NCBI RefSeq assembly: GCF_024323335.1 | Contig: NC_066584.1 | Span: 233,384,994 to 233,448,993 of the forward strand | DNA from: Lathyrus oleraceus | Lineage: Eukaryota; Streptophyta; Magnoliopsida; Fabales; Fabaceae | DNA: 64,000 nucleotides | Reading direction: 5' to 3' | Shown: positions 10,694 to 23,378 of the stretch, piece after piece | Position numbering within the stretch: position 1 is the stretch's first letter | Layout of the letters: each line of letters starts with the position of its first letter | Made by a program: the position numbers and the translations under genes | The notes under the pieces: model-generated | The model's database searches: none | What the model saw: only the letters and a program-made list of their open reading frames with translations | What the model was told of the DNA's origin: nothing

Positions 10694-13354
10694 TTACTCT
10701 GATCTATGAATGACTGTAGGAACATCAACAGCGACCCAATTGTGGCAGATCCCGCCAGGGATGACAAAATTGCCAAAATCCTCTACATCCTCCTCCAGAA
10801 TAGCAGCAACTTCCTCGTCTTGATCGGCGTGAATGAAACCTCCACTCTTGAACATCCCTTTGTCGTTGAAGACCCCAGAAGAATAGCCAATGCCAACCCG
10901 GGACTTGTTGTCTTCAAGCTCGATCATCTTTCCTAAACCATCCACTACACCACATTCAATGGCCAGCTTCGCATCACGATAGGAAGCAAATGAAAGATTT
11001 TTCCTCTCAACAGGCTCCGCTAGAGATAAAGCTTGGAAAGGAGTTCCAACTTCATCCTCAGCATCAATGTATGAGAAAGAGGACAAGTGGCTAACCAGGA
11101 GAGCCTTTTCTCCCCCTACCACAACCAGTTTCTTGTTCTTAACGAATTTCAGCTTCTGGTGTAGGGTGGATGTCACGGCGCCAGCCTCGTGAATCCATGG
11201 TCTGCCGAGGAGACAGCTATACAATGGGTGGATATCCATAACCTGAAAGGTGATCTGGAAATCACTTGGTCCAATCTTGATTGGGAGGTCAACTTCCCCA
11301 ATCACGGTCTTACGCGACCCATCAAAAGCTTTCACAACAACACCACTCTGCCTCATGGGAGGCCCTTGATATGACAATCTAGAGAGAGTGGATTTCAGAA
11401 ATACATTCAAAGATGACCCAGTGTCCACCAGCACGTTGGACATGTCGTCGTTCTTGCAATTCATGGATATATGTAAAGCCATGTAGTGGTCTCTTCCCTC
11501 CTCAGGGAGATCAGCATCACAGAAACTCAAAGTGTTACAAGCAGTAATGTTTGCAACAATGTTGTTAAACTGTTCAATTGTGACGTCGTGATCAACATAA
11601 GCCAAGTCCAAAACCTTCTGCAGAGCCTCCCTATGGGGTTCTGAATTCAGAAGCAAAGATAACAAAGATATTTTGGAAGGCGTTTGTAGAACCTGGTCTA
11701 CAACGTTGTACTCACTCTTCTTGATGAGCTTCAGCATCTCATCACAGTCTTCATTCGCAATGCCACTAGGGCCAACAGAAGAGGCAGGAGTCTTTTGTAC
11801 AGAGGAGGGTTTATCAACAGGTGTCGGGTTCGGAGGATTAACCGCATTCCCAACCGGATGCTCAATAAAGTCAGCTCGAGCCTGAGGCTTCAGGGGTGCA
11901 GAAAACACACGACTGCTTCGGGTCAACCCGCTTACATCGGCTATATTCACAACAGATGGAGAAGGCAAGGGCACTTCTTTCCCATCTTCAACAGCAACGA
12001 CATTATAGCGGAATGGAATTGCTTTATCAGAAGAATAAGGCACAGGGCCGGCAGGCTTGATAATCAAAGAAGGAGAAACCTTCTACTTGCTATCATCATA
12101 TCGAATGATAACAGGCTCAGGGATCTTGAACACCGGAGAAATCACATTAACCTCTGGTTCATCTTCATCAACATTCCTGTTCTGAAGAATCTCAATAGTT
12201 CCCTCGTCCAGCAATTCTTGCAGATCTTTCCGCACTTGGCGACAGCCCAAACGATTGACAGAGCAGATACGACATTTGTCATGGTCGTGCTCCAGATGAC
12301 TGTACTCACACAGTAGACGATGTAACTCAACCAATGATTGTCGAATATGGCTAACATATTTGACCTTGTATTTGCCAGGGCAACCCTGGACCATGTTAAT
12401 AGATTCCCATGCTCGGGCAATGGGTTCTTCTTAACATTAGGACCTGCGTCCTCAAAGCTCAAAATGCCGCATCTCATAAGGTCTTGAACCTTAGTCTTCA
12501 GCTGAAAGCAGTTCTCTACATTGTGGCCCGGAGCACCCGAATGATAGACACAGTACAGATCAGGCTTATACCACCACTGCGGGTTGACCGGTATAGCTGG
12601 CGGGTCTCTCGGAGTAATTAGTTTCCGCTCTATCAAAGAGGGATATAGCTCTGCGTATGACACCAGAATCGGATCGAAGGTGATCTTCTTCCTTTCATAA
12701 CTCGTACTAGCTGGATTACTGTTGCGAGGTTGGTAAGCTTGTTGTTGAGGACGATGTTGTTGTTGATATTGTTGATGTGGTTGCTGATTATTGTTGTGTT
12801 GATGATGATATTGCTGGTTCTCTCTGAAGACAGGTGCTATGTGAGCCACCTGGTGCTGGTTGCTGGCTGAATGCACAGGCTTCCTCCTCACGGAGGGTCT
12901 TCTAGTTTTGACATGGGATTGCACAGCATGTGCCTCGCCATCTTTCTTCTTTGCAAACGCCCCATATTGCTTGCTAGAAGAGCCTTCATCCTTGGTCAGT
13001 CGTCCTTCACAGACTCCTTCCTCTAATCGCATCCCCATGTTCACCATCTCGGTGAAGTCCGAAGGAGCGCTAGCAATCATCTGCTCATAATAAAATGAGC
13101 TTAAGGTCTTCAGAAAGATCTTGGTCATTTCTTTCTCTTCCAGCGGAGGAGTAATCTGAGCTGCCAGCTCTCGCCACCTCTGGGCGTACTCTTTAAATGT
13201 CTCTTTGTCCTTTTGGGACATGGCTCTGAGCTGATCCCGATCGGGAGCCATATCCACGTTGTATTTGTATTGCTTGACGAAGGCTTCGCCAAGATCATTA
13301 AAGGAACAGATGTTTACACTGTCCAGACTCATATACCATCGCAGTGCAGCACCG
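10694..13354 (-). pseudogene. gag-pro: E1 gag-pro, C-terminal part (left of the E4 insertion)
   Basis: Continuation of the gag frame that begins at 36805. The capsid segment (13354-12400) includes KEYAQRWRELAAQITPP, a Gln/His-rich stretch and a zinc-finger-like motif CVYHSGAPGHNVENC. A frameshift occurs at about 12390-12410; the next frame runs to a TAG at 12083-12085, then the same frame continues to 10694. The last 457 residues contain the retroviral-type aspartic protease with VLVDTGSSLNVF (DTG at about residues 215-217 counted from the Met at 12067). With one frameshift and one stop the polyprotein is inactive. It ends at the intron region. Confidence 0.88.
13350..13354. repeat. Target site duplication of E4, left copy (CACCG)
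   Basis: CACCG here and at 36076-36080 immediately flank the E4 LTR ends. Removing E4 and one copy restores a continuous E1 gag frame. Confidence 0.95.
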
Positions 13355-14662
13355 TGTAAGACCCCAATTTTGGGCCCTAAGATCCCTCATGGCCCATATC
13401 ATTCATATCATAACCTCAAGGATCATTGCATGCCTTTGTCCCCTTCTAGTGGGTAGATTGCCTTATGGTTTGTTCCTTGATCACCAAGCATACTTTGCAT
13501 TTGTATATCTTTGCTTTCATATGTTTATCATTCAAAAAGTACAAAATATTGTCAGTCTAACCTTGTTGCTTGCAGTTGAAGCAATCATCAGCAATTAGGT
13601 CAAAGTCAGCCACAGTCAGTCAAAGCAATGGATGATGGCCATTCTTGCAGAATTTGGGCATCATGATTATTAATCAAAAGTTCATACATCTTGAGACATC
13701 ATTTGAAGTCAAGTTCTCAAGGAATTAGGGTTTGGAATTCATCAGAAGAAGTTCAATCAGTCCAAAACCCTAGAAAAGTCAAACTTGGTCAACTGTTGAT
13801 TTAATCAAAGATTTGATGGATAGAATTGATTTGAAGGAGTTCATTCATGCTTGTATAAGCCTCATATATCATGTTCAACCTCATCATGGAAGAAAATCAA
13901 GCCAATCAGAAAATTTTCCAGAAATAGAAAGTGGACCTGTAATTTCAACTGCCAAAAATGGAAACTTCTTGATCTTAAACTTGCATCATGATACAAGCTT
14001 CAAATGAATTTTTGCCCAACATGAAAGTTGAAGATCTTGTCTTCCCATTTTCAAAAAGTCCAAGAACATCAAAATCCCATGTGTGGTTGTCAAGATATGA
14101 TCAAATCATTTTCATCAATTTTTGAACTTCAACAAGCCATATCTCTCAAACCATAAGGCCAAATTTGGTGGGGTTTTTTCCTACAAGCCACATTTTTCAT
14201 ACTCTTTCCAAAAATATAAATTTCATGACCTAAAACCTTACCATTCAAAATGGCATTTTTGGACCTTTTTCATTCAAATTCAAAGTTTGACCAAACTTTG
14301 ACTTTTTGAGTTTTTGACCGTTTCTTGATTTGGTCAATTGGGAAATGTTCCATATCACATTTGTGACTTGTTCCAATCCCAAAACCATGTCCATACCATC
14401 ATCCCATCATTTTGAATCAAAATGCACATTTGGCAATATTGCAAATAGAGGTACAAAAAGAGTAAAACCAGTACAACATGCTGCAGCATTCCATATGTAC
14501 AACCAAAGCAGCAGAAATGCAGTCTGTTTCCAGCCTGATTGCAGGCCCATTCGCAGCAAACACACCCTCCATTTTTTCCATTTGTTCCACAATTAGCAAT
14601 TTGCAAAATGATCATTACACACAAAACCAGCTTATCATTTGATTAAGTGGTATTAAACAGGT

Positions 14663-14672
14663 GATATATAAT
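14663..14672 (+). promoter_or_regulatory. Putative TATA box of the E4 5' LTR
   Basis: GATATATAAT about 1.3 kb inside the LTR, the equivalent of the TATA-rich motif in the other LTRs. The 3' LTR copy is at 29597-29606. Confidence 0.45.
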
Positions 14673-17600
14673 GGTTTTTCTGTCCAAACAAACCCTAGTT
14701 CTGCAGCCTACCACACAGAAAATACACATTCTCTCCTCTCTTGCAAATTGGTATTTTGGCTCGAAGTGAAAGGATCATCACAAACCACAAGAAACTCTTG
14801 CTTCCTTCACTACTTGGACAACATTTTGAGTGCATTTTCACCATCCAAACCAAGCTGGAACCCTGTCCTCTCACTCTGTTTTTGCAAGCATCCTTTAATG
14901 GCAATTCGAGTTGTGGAAGTTTCCAAGCAAGTTTGAGCTGAACAAGCTTCATCATCCTTCACTACCAAGCACAATCTCCAACTGTTTGAGCTTGAATCGA
15001 CCAAAGCACCACTGTTTCAACATTTTCTTCCAAAACAAGTAAGTAATCTATCTTCTCTTTTTGCCATGCCATACTATGTTTGTGAAAGATCCTCAAATGC
15101 TGATTCTAGATTGCTTTGCCCTGTTTGAATTGATGCCCTCAGGAGGGAGAAATCTGAAAAATAAGATTATTGGTCCTTTGCATTTCTGGTTGAATCTCAC
15201 TCCATAGTTTGTTGTGCTGAAAATTATGCTTGGTTTTGTCATCACCATGCTTGAATACAGCTTTTGGTTTACTTGATTTTACTTTCTGAGTATGTTGAAA
15301 TTTCATGATAAATGTGTACATGTGCTGTTAAAATATTTGTCCTGTCCAGACTTTGCTTGGATGATGAGTGCTGTTATGGCTGGTCGATTTTTGTGCTGCT
15401 GTTGAGTACAAATGCTATGCTTCTATCTGCTGTTGTGTTTTTGCTTGGTTTGATTTTAGTTTGATGTTTTTTTTTTAAACATGATGAGCACATGATAATT
15501 ATGACTGTTGCTGTAGACTGATGAATGAATTAGGCTGCTGCTACAACCTGCCCTGTCCAGTTTTGTGTTCATGACTAATTGTTGCTTTGTTATGGATTGA
15601 TGTTTGAATAATGATGAATCATGAGCATGAACCTGATGTTGTTGCTACTGTTATGCTTGAATCATGAATAGGCCCAGAATTTTCCAAGATCCATGTCTTG
15701 CTTTGTCATTGGTTGGTGCTACACATGAAAACCTTGCTGCATTTTTCTTGAAATCCCATTTGAATTGTCCTGAAATCCATGCATGAACATATTGTATGCT
15801 GTTGTTTGGTTGCATTATGGACATTAACAATGCCATATCAGTCATGTATTATTGGAACTGCAATTACCATGACCTCAATGTTAATTACATGGAACTATGC
15901 TCGTGTTTATTTAGTTGCTAATTGATATTACCTGAGCCAATACCATGTTGATTGTATGCTGATCAAATTTTGTTTGGATATGGATGAACACATTGATGCC
16001 ATGCTAAACCTTGCTGCAGTTTTAAAACATGAATGTTGCTGTTGTCTGTTTGCAATATGAATATCACAATCACTTGTTCATGCTGTTTGTCTTTTGGTGC
16101 TTGAAATTCCATGTTGCTGTTGGTTTTTGACTGATTGATAAAGCTGGAACATAAATTTTGCTGCTTGTTTGAAACTCTATGGACATGTCCAGAAATCCAC
16201 CATAATTCATGTTATGTTTGTTCGTGCTGTATGCTGTTGTTTAGCTGCTATGTGGTTTGCCATAATAGAATATTGATTAATGATTACATGATGATGATTA
16301 TTGTATGCTGGTCGAATTTTACATGAACTTTGTCTTTGCCTTGCTGACTGCCATGCCTCTTGACTTTTGGTTGAGAAAATATTTGGTGATGAACTTGTTT
16401 TGATTACATGATAAACATTGACCTGCTGCTGTTTCAATCCTATCATTTCCAGAAAATCTATGAGACATGTGGCCTGCTATTGTTTGTATTTGTTTGAACA
16501 TGTTGTCACTGTTATACTGTTAGCCATGCTGTTGTTTGGTTGCTTGTTGGTTAGAACTTCAATCAATGATGATTTTGATGAATACATGAGCTGCCATGCT
16601 GTTAAACCTCAAACTGTCCAATAATTTTTTTCATGCTGTTGCCTGTTATTGTTGTTTATGCTGTTGGCCATTGCTGTAGACTGGTGATGAATGCTGTTAG
16701 TGCTTGAACCATAAACTTACAAGATTTCCTCATGAACTGTTGGCATTGGTTTGTTGTTGTGTTATGGTTGTATTGAAGAATCCTGTTAAATGCCCTGCTG
16801 TTGTAATTGCTGACCAAGTTTTGGTGTGGATGTTGGTAACTACACATGTATGTCCTGCTGCTACACATTTCCATGACCATGCTGTTTATGTGCTGTTGTG
16901 TAATCTACTTGTTTCGAGTGTTAGTTGAGGATTATGAGCATGAAGTGATGAATGTTGCTGTCATGAAAACCTAGCATATTTCTAGAAATCCAGTTCATAT
17001 ATGCATGAGTGTTGATGGCTGCTACTGTTGGTAATTACATGAATCATTGCTTTTGCCATTTGTCTACCATGTTGTTTGAATTTGGCATGCTGTTAATAAA
17101 CCATGAACATGATTGCCCTGCTGTTCATGAGCTTTACATCTGAATTTCCAAAATCTATGTGAATGATGATTGCATGATGTTAAGTTTGTGCTGATGTTTG
17201 TTTGCAATTGCCTTTGCTGCTTGAACCTTAAAGTCTCATTTGAAAAAACCAGAAATTTGAACTTGTTTGGCCATGTACTGTTCTATTGGCTGGGAGCCAA
17301 TCAGAACATTTCGTTTTGCCTTGCCAAAACGCAGTAGTTTTGATTAATGAACCCAATATTACAACTCTGCCATTGTTGACTTTGTTTGACCATGCATTTT
17401 TGTTCACATTTCATCCATATTTCACCCAATTTCACAAATCATTTTCTCCTTCATTTTTCATCAAAAAATCTTGAAATTTTTTCCACATGTTCACAAGAAT
17501 GTCCTTTATTTTATGGTGAATTTTAATTAATTTTTCATTGGCTGGATTTTAATTGGTAATTATTTTCTTGGCATGTATGCCAAAATGATACATTGTGCCA

Positions 17601-18799
17601 TTCCTTTTGTGAAATTGTCATGTTGTATCCAATGCCTTAAAATTTTTTATGGTGAAACTAGACACATTGATCTTCATTTCCATATAGAGTTTGTGCATTT
17701 ATCATTTGTGGATTGAGAGTTATGATTTTTTGAAGTTGTGTGTTGCATTTGGTGCTATACCATGATCATGCATTTTCACAATTTTTGTTCACACACTTCC
17801 CTACATCCAAATCACTTGAAATTTTGCATGAATGATCCCTTGTATGTCTAATTGATGTATGAATTTTCTTGGAATTAATCTTGCTGTTTTCCATTTGATT
17901 AAGAATTTTCTTCCATATGTGGTCATTTGTTGATTTTTTGTGCTATGCCTTGCCAAATCTTTTGTGAAATTCTCAAATCTTATTGTATGATCATGAAATT
18001 TCATATGTGATAACTAGACATCTCAAGCTTTGCATTGGTGTTAATCTCATTCATTTCTCTTCTGTTTTCAAATTGATGTGATTTTTTGAAGTTGACCCAT
18101 GCTTGTTGACTTTCACCATGCTTACTTGAATTTGATTTGACTTCATGAATTTCATTGAGTGCCTTCCTCTCATCCAAATGCCATGAAATTTTGCATGTAT
18201 ACCATGTTAGATGTTAGGATTGAGTGTGATTTATTTCATAATTTTTGAAAATGCTTGAGTTGACTTTTGAATGAAGTCTTTGCTGTTGACTTTTGTATGC
18301 TTCCATTGCTATGCTTTGCATTCATTTGTGTATGAAATGGCCATGATGCATGATATGATTATGAATTCAATTGAGAATGCTTCTTGAATGTTTAAACTTG
18401 GTTTGGGTTGACTTTTTCTTGCTGCCTTGACTTTTTCTTTCATCTTTGACCCTAGGCTAGTCCTAGTGGTCTTGTAAGCTTACAATTGAGCTGTTTGTTT
18501 CAGGTTGAGCACCAATGCCCCAAAGACCTTTCAATTTTGATTGAGTTGGTTTGTTTATCATGTGCTAACAACTTGTTTTGTAGGTGACTCATATGCTTGA
18601 GTCTTTGTGCCTTGCACAATTGGTCCCACTGTGTGACTATTGGTTCATTTCCTTTTGGTTTTGACTGTTGACTTGTTTACTAATGAGTTTGACTTTTTCA
18701 GGTGCTTTAGTTGCCTAAGTTCTTTGAACTTGATTGCTTGCTTTGCTTTTTAGCATTTGCTTTGAGGTATAATTACTTCTTCTTCATGTAGTCTGGAGA

Positions 18800-18821
18800 C
18801 CCGGTCTGTTATTTGACCGGG
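18800..18821 (+). promoter_or_regulatory. Conserved LTR hairpin, E4 5' LTR
   Basis: CCCGGUC, loop UGUUAUUU, GACCGGG: seven Watson-Crick pairs. The stem differs from that of LTRs A to E but stays paired, while the loop is nearly the same. The downstream block GUCUGAAGUCCUCCUUAAGAG is shared by all copies. The 3' LTR copy is at 33735-33756. Confidence 0.6.
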
Positions 18822-19479
18822 CAAACTGTCTGAAGTCCTCCTTAAGAGGCAATGCCTGTGTTTGTTTAAATTTGTCCTAAGCAGGAAAAGTCCTTCAAGT
18901 AAGGCAATTGGTGGAAGGTAGGGATAAGCAATCTATCCCCCACTATTCAGTGTGTACTCTCTTTGCTCCCAGTACCTGGTTGAAGCAATGAGATAAATAC
19001 CCAAGATCTAATCGAGTCAATAACGTGGAGAGAGTTCCTACTTTCTGAACTCCCACACTTTCTTTGATGCTCTCTCTGATTTGAGATTGAAGCAATGAGG
19101 CACACCCCTCATCTCCTATTCATCTGCTTCACCTGAGTCCCTCAATGGCCAGGTTAAGAGCAACCTTTACCCATTACAGTGGACTTTTAAAGTCAAACCC
19201 TCTTGTGTGAGCCCCCATTGTTTGGCTATAGAGTGTGCTGTTTGCTATTCATTGATTGATTGATTGCTTCATGTGCACTTGTTTGCTTATATGTTATGCA
19301 TCTATCATCATCAATTGCCATTAATGCATGATCATCTCATTTGTTTTGTGATGCTATCATTGTTGTTTGCCCATTGAGGACAATTGTAAGTCCATTGCTT
19401 TGGCATTTGCTCCTGTGATATGGAAGGATAGAGTGTAAGACCTCATTGGTCACTCATATCTTCTGTTGTTTGGTTTTGT

Positions 19480-20120
19480 ATGTGAGGATACAGTTATAAG
19501 TCCCTGTAAGTTGGCATCTGTTATCCTGTGATCATAATTTGATCTGTGTGTTTGTATGTGAGGATACAGTTATAAGTCCCTGTAAGTTGGCATCTGTTGT
19601 CCTGTGATCATAATTTGATCTGTTTGATTTGTATGTGAGGTTGCAGTTATAAGCCCCTGTAAGTTGGCATCTGCTTTCCTGTGATCATAGTTTGTGCATC
19701 TGTTGATGTGAGGTTGCAATTATAAGTCCCTGTAAGTTGGCATTTGCATACCTGTGATCATATTGTTGCTCTTGTTCTTGTATGTGAGGATCCATTGTAA
19801 GTCCCTGTGATGTGGCATTGGATTTCCTGTGAGCGTACTGTGGGGTTAACCTAAGTCCAGATAGATTGGCAGTTGACTTCCATATTTCATCTTTGTTCTT
19901 TTCTTTTGAGGAGATCGGTGTAAGTCCATTGAGTGGCATCTGATATCCTGTTCTGTTTTAGGAGACTGGTGTAAATCCATCTATTGGTATCCGGTATCCG
20001 CTTTTATTTCTTTGCCTGTGGAGATTAGTGTAAGACCATTGAGTGGCTTCTGACATCCCGTTTTGTTTTAGGAGATTGGTATAAGACCATTGATTGGCAT
20101 CCGATATCCGCTTTTGCTTG
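19480..20120 (+). repeat. E4 LTR minisatellite blocks
   Basis: The first block (about 19480-19830) has five imperfect copies, about 70 bp apart, of TATGTGAGGxTxCAGTTATAAGTCCCTGTAAGTTGGCATCTG plus a variable tail. The second block (about 19910-20115) has four copies of GGAGATxGGTGTAAGTCCATTGAGTGGCATCTGATATCC. The complement of the second unit matches the minisatellite units of LTRs A, D and E. The second LTR carries the same blocks at about 34415-35055. Confidence 0.8.
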
Positions 20121-21146
20121 TTTTGTTTGTTTGTTATTATTCATTGCTATTCCAAAGGACACACTTGAATCATCTGCTATATGATTTCAAGAAGTGAACC
20201 TTCTAAGAAGTTTTACTATCCATCCTTCATCCATTCATCATTCATTATGTCCTAAACCTTTTCACACTTTATCTTTCAAACTTGACATAAGTGTTGTGCA
20301 AACATCTTCATGTTTTTTCTAACTAAAAACCTGGACTCAAGTCCTTGACCTTTTTTCAAACTTCATTTTCATAATACTTATTTGAATTGATCTTAATCAT
20401 ACTTTGACTTCATTTTCATAATCATAATCAGTAACTCCACTCATTCACTTGTTTTGGCTTTGTCCATTAATCTTTTCATACATGAGTTTTAGGTCTGATT
20501 TATCTTAGTGGTTGATGTTAATCTCACCTTCTGTCTTTAGTGATTGAATTGTAAGTCGTCCTCGCCTATTATAGGGTTAACCCCTCTCTGGCCAGTTGAA
20601 GCTGTTCTCACATGGTGGACGTTGTTGTCTGTATAAGGTTGAGTTTTCTCCCGTGGATAACGTAAGACCTAGGGTTTGTGTTTAAAATTGAACCTAACCC
20701 ACTTTTGGAAATCTTTTAGCCGAACTACGGCGTTCTGATCCTTACCTTTGATGGAAGGTACGTAGGCAACGGGTTCATCCGTTCGAACCCAATACCCAAT
20801 AATAATAAAACTTGTATATTCTTTTCTCACCATCCCAATCATGTTTGCACAATCTTTATGTCATAATAAATAATAATCTTTTACAACAAGTGTGAAAAGG
20901 GCTCCCTAGGAGTACCTAGGACGTAGTGGGTGCCTAACACCTTCCCATTGCGTAATTTACCCCTTACCCAGAATCTCTGATCTTTTTATTAGTTTTCTAC
21001 GTGTAAAACTTCTTAGGCTTTTGTTCGCTTTTTAGCCAATCCTTTGGATAAATAAAAGTGCGGTGGCGACTCGAAATTGAATGTATCTCTTAGCTTATGA
21101 TTTAATCGATAGATCATATAGCGACGAATACACCGCTACAGAAAAG

Positions 21147-21164
21147 TGGCGACTCTGCTGGGGA
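21147..21164 (+). other. E4 primer binding site
   Basis: TGGCGACTCTGCTGGGGA, six bases (GAAAAG) after the LTR. The same spacer occurs in E1 on the opposite strand. Confidence 0.92.
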
Positions 21165-22330
21165 ATACTTCATCCCTGGTTTGTAGTGCCTACTTTTCAC
21201 CCTTGTTGTGCTATATTGTTATTCTTTATCTGACATATTTTTGTACAATTTGGGATGAATGTATTGATTGTAATGTGTGAATTGCTTGATATGCATTTGC
21301 TGTTTGCTTTGGTGATCTGTGAGATGAGTTCTGTACCCGAACTCGAGTGCTCTCTAGGATAGGAGAATGGCATAGTCTTATCGATTGGTGTGGAGTATTC
21401 CTTAGCCAGTTGACTTGCGAGTCCATTCACTTGGTGGAGGTCATGTTGAACTAATAATGTCACACAAGTTATTTGTGGTTAGACATTATTCTTTCAATCA
21501 TGTTCCGCAGAAGCCAAGGACCTTAGTTTACCAAACCCATCTTGGCCTATTTTTTAGGACCGTAGTGCGGAGGTCGTTCAGATGTCAGTTCTGATACGAT
21601 TGTTACGCGATACTACACTCATAAGAGTTTCTCTTGAGAATATTCTTGGAATACGAGTATTCGTTCCTCCGAAAATATTCGAAAGATGGAACGATGATTA
21701 TGGGAACCTCTGATAGAACATGTCTGGCAGGTTTAAACCCTAGTACACTCCCTTTGGGTGGTTCTTAACCGAGACTCCATGCTCGTGACTCTCAACAAAC
21801 CCTTGATTCGTGGTTGAGTCGTTCAAGCATTGTTAATATCAATGGATCCCGGATCAGGTGTAAAACCTAAATCCATCAAAGCGGCTGGTTGATATTAAGA
21901 ATGTCTGAACCGGTTCATGTACCGTTAATATCAATGGAACTTGGGTGTCGATAAGGTGGAAACCTAAATCCACCAAAATGGATGATTGATATTAGGGATA
22001 CAATGAGCTTTCCCGCGACCTTTGTTTGGTGTGCTTTGCTTGATCCTTGAGTGTGTTTGTTGCATTCATACATTCACGCATTCATCCGCATTCATATCAT
22101 CAGAAAAAAGAAAATTTTCAAGGAACTCAAAGGAGTTTATTTGCAAAAATTTTCAAAACATGAAAAAACCGGGAAAATTTTTTCACCTGATCTATCTGAT
22201 GAGATATTTTCATGTACAATCAAAATGCTTAAATCTTTCAAAGTTTGCAAATAAAACCCTCGGGTTCCTTTGAGATAAAAAAACAAGCATATGCACAAAC
22301 ACTTCATGCATCATTTGCATAAACAGGTGT
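21165..22330 (+). other. E4 leader with ORF1 start remnant
   Basis: Untranslated leader homologous to that of E1. It carries two tandem stem-loops (21833-21898 and 21926-21994). At about 22022-22140 it matches the region around the start of E1 ORF1 (ILECVCCIHTF, then IRIHIIRKKK), but the rest of ORF1 is deleted: the sequence passes directly to a segment that lies downstream of ORF1 in E1 (TTTGCAAATAAAACCC near 22240). Confidence 0.72.
21833..21994 (+). promoter_or_regulatory. Twin leader hairpins (E4)
   Basis: Hairpin 1: TTAATATCAA (21833-21842) with TTGATATTAA (21889-21898). Hairpin 2: TAATATCAAT (21926-21935) with ATTGATATTA (21985-21994), plus an inner GGTGGA/TCCACC stem. E1 has the same pair at 38622-38790. 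Position between PBS and the first ORF fits a packaging or dimerisation signal, which is inference. Confidence 0.5.
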
Positions 22331-22550
22331 TTTGTTCCGGTCTCCCGTCCTGTGGTCTGACCTTGCGATCTTCATTTATTTTGAAGACGCACTTTGCCGG
22401 TACTATACCAGAGCCAACTCTGTCAGATTGATAGATCATCCTGAGCAAGAGAGCTGTGAACTCGAGGGAGATATTTTCCAGACCAAGTGCTTTTAATGGA
22501 TTTATTCCTGTTGATGGATTTATTCCTGTTGATGGATTTATTCTTGATTA
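22331..22550 (+). pseudogene. E4 gag N-terminal remnant
   Basis: Matches the start of the E1 and E3 gag region (CGGTACTATACCAGAGCCAA, then a Glu-rich segment) with shifts. It ends with three tandem 21-bp copies of GATGGATTTATTCCTGTT-type sequence (about 22498-22550). E3 has only one copy, at the same deletion junction to the protease remnant. No product is expected. Confidence 0.7.
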
Positions 22551-22750
22551 ACCGATCCCGGGCTGGCATTGGCTACTGTTCTGGGGCATGTAAGGAGTAA
22601 GGTTTATTCAGGTGAAGGCTTCATCCATGTTGATCAACCTGAAGCTGCTGCTATCTTTGAAGAGGATGCAGAGGACGTGAACAATTTCATCATACCTGGT
22701 GGTGTCTTGCCACAATTGGGTCGCTGTGGATGTTCCTACGGTCATTCATA
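22551..22750 (+). pseudogene. E4 protease C-terminal remnant
   Basis: Encodes fragments equivalent to the last about 65 residues of E1 gag-pro (RAGIGYCSGAC, GFIHVDQ, FEEDAEDVNNFIIPGG), with frame breaks. The DTG active site is absent. It leads into the retained intron region. Confidence 0.78.
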
Positions 22751-23010
22751 AGTCAGCGTGATTTGTTCATTTTGTTTAAAACCCTTCTCCCATGCCAAAA
22801 GGAGAAGTGATGACATTGTTGGCATCATTTAATACAATGATGTTTTCATTCAATTAATGCATTGTCAAACATTTGTTTTTCCATTTGTTTTCACTTTTTG
22901 CTTTTGCATGAAATCAGTGATCACAAAAAACCATGAAAAACAAAAACAGCTTTTTCATCTGCATAAATGATTTGCTTGTTTAAAATACAAATGCTTTTCA
23001 TTATCCAGAA
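22751..23010 (+). other. E4 intron region
   Basis: Homolog of the E1 pro-RT intron, retained between two gene scraps. It ends in an acceptor-like TTATGCAG near 23017. Confidence 0.6.
22784..22824 (+). promoter_or_regulatory. Putative RNA pseudoknot (E4)
   Basis: CTTCTCC (22784-22790) pairs with GGAGAAG (22801-22807); loop TGCCA (22793-22797) pairs with TGGCA (22820-22824). Identical in sequence to the E1 and E3 copies. Confidence 0.5.
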
Positions 23011-23203
23011 TCATTATGCAGGGATTTCTAAACCCATTGAACATAATGATCCAACGCCATCTCCTAATCTTGAAGTCCTTGTATCTGGGGCAGAGGAAGA
23101 TGACAATGAAGGGGATTCCTGACGAGATTACCCACCTTCTTGAGCACCAAAGAAGCTCATTCAGCTGTATCACAAGAATCAGCAAACCAGTCAAACTGGG
23201 GAT

Positions 23204-23204
<1 letters not shown>
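23011..23204 (+). pseudogene. E4 RT N-terminal linker remnant
   Basis: Equivalent to the first residues of the E1 RT ORF (KPIEHNDPTPSPN, EDDxEGIPDEITHLLEH), with frame breaks. Polymerase motifs are deleted; the sequence passes into a long A tract. Confidence 0.75.
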
Positions 23205-23278
<74 letters not shown>

Positions 23279-23279
23279 A
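23205..23279 (+). repeat. Poly(A) tract at an internal deletion junction
   Basis: About 61 consecutive A, a single G, then 13 more A, followed by A-rich sequence to about 23360. It lies between the RT and integrase scraps. E3 has an A/G-rich linker at the same junction (46577-46735). The open frames across it are composition artefacts. Confidence 0.9.
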
Positions 23280-23378
23280 GAGAGGGTAAAAAAAATAAGA
23301 AAAAAATCAAAAACCAGGAATTTTTTTTTCAAGATTTTTCCAAGGAAAAAAGAAAAAATTATACCCTCCAGTCCCTAG

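Larger units (their letters stand above)
13355..21140 (+). repeat. E4 5' LTR (7786 bp)
   Basis: Starts TGTAAGACCCCAATTTTGGG and ends ACACCGCTACA. It is unusually long for an LTR and AT-rich, with many TGCTGTTG-type words between about 15050 and 17250. It contains a TATA-like box (14663-14672), the conserved hairpin (18800-18821), minisatellite blocks (19480-20120) and a conserved end segment shared with the LTRs of E1. No ORF here looks coding: the short ones do not match any retroelement domain I know. Confidence 0.95.

Noticed and set aside
14330..14624. Overlapping ORFs of 60 to 90 codons on both strands of the E4 LTR (and at 29264-29558)
   Set aside because: They occur in both LTR copies only because the LTRs are duplicates, and show no domain; LTRs of this lineage are non-coding.
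22955..23378. Open frames rich in Phe or Lys around 23205-23280
   Set aside because: They are translations of the poly(A) tract and have no biological support.
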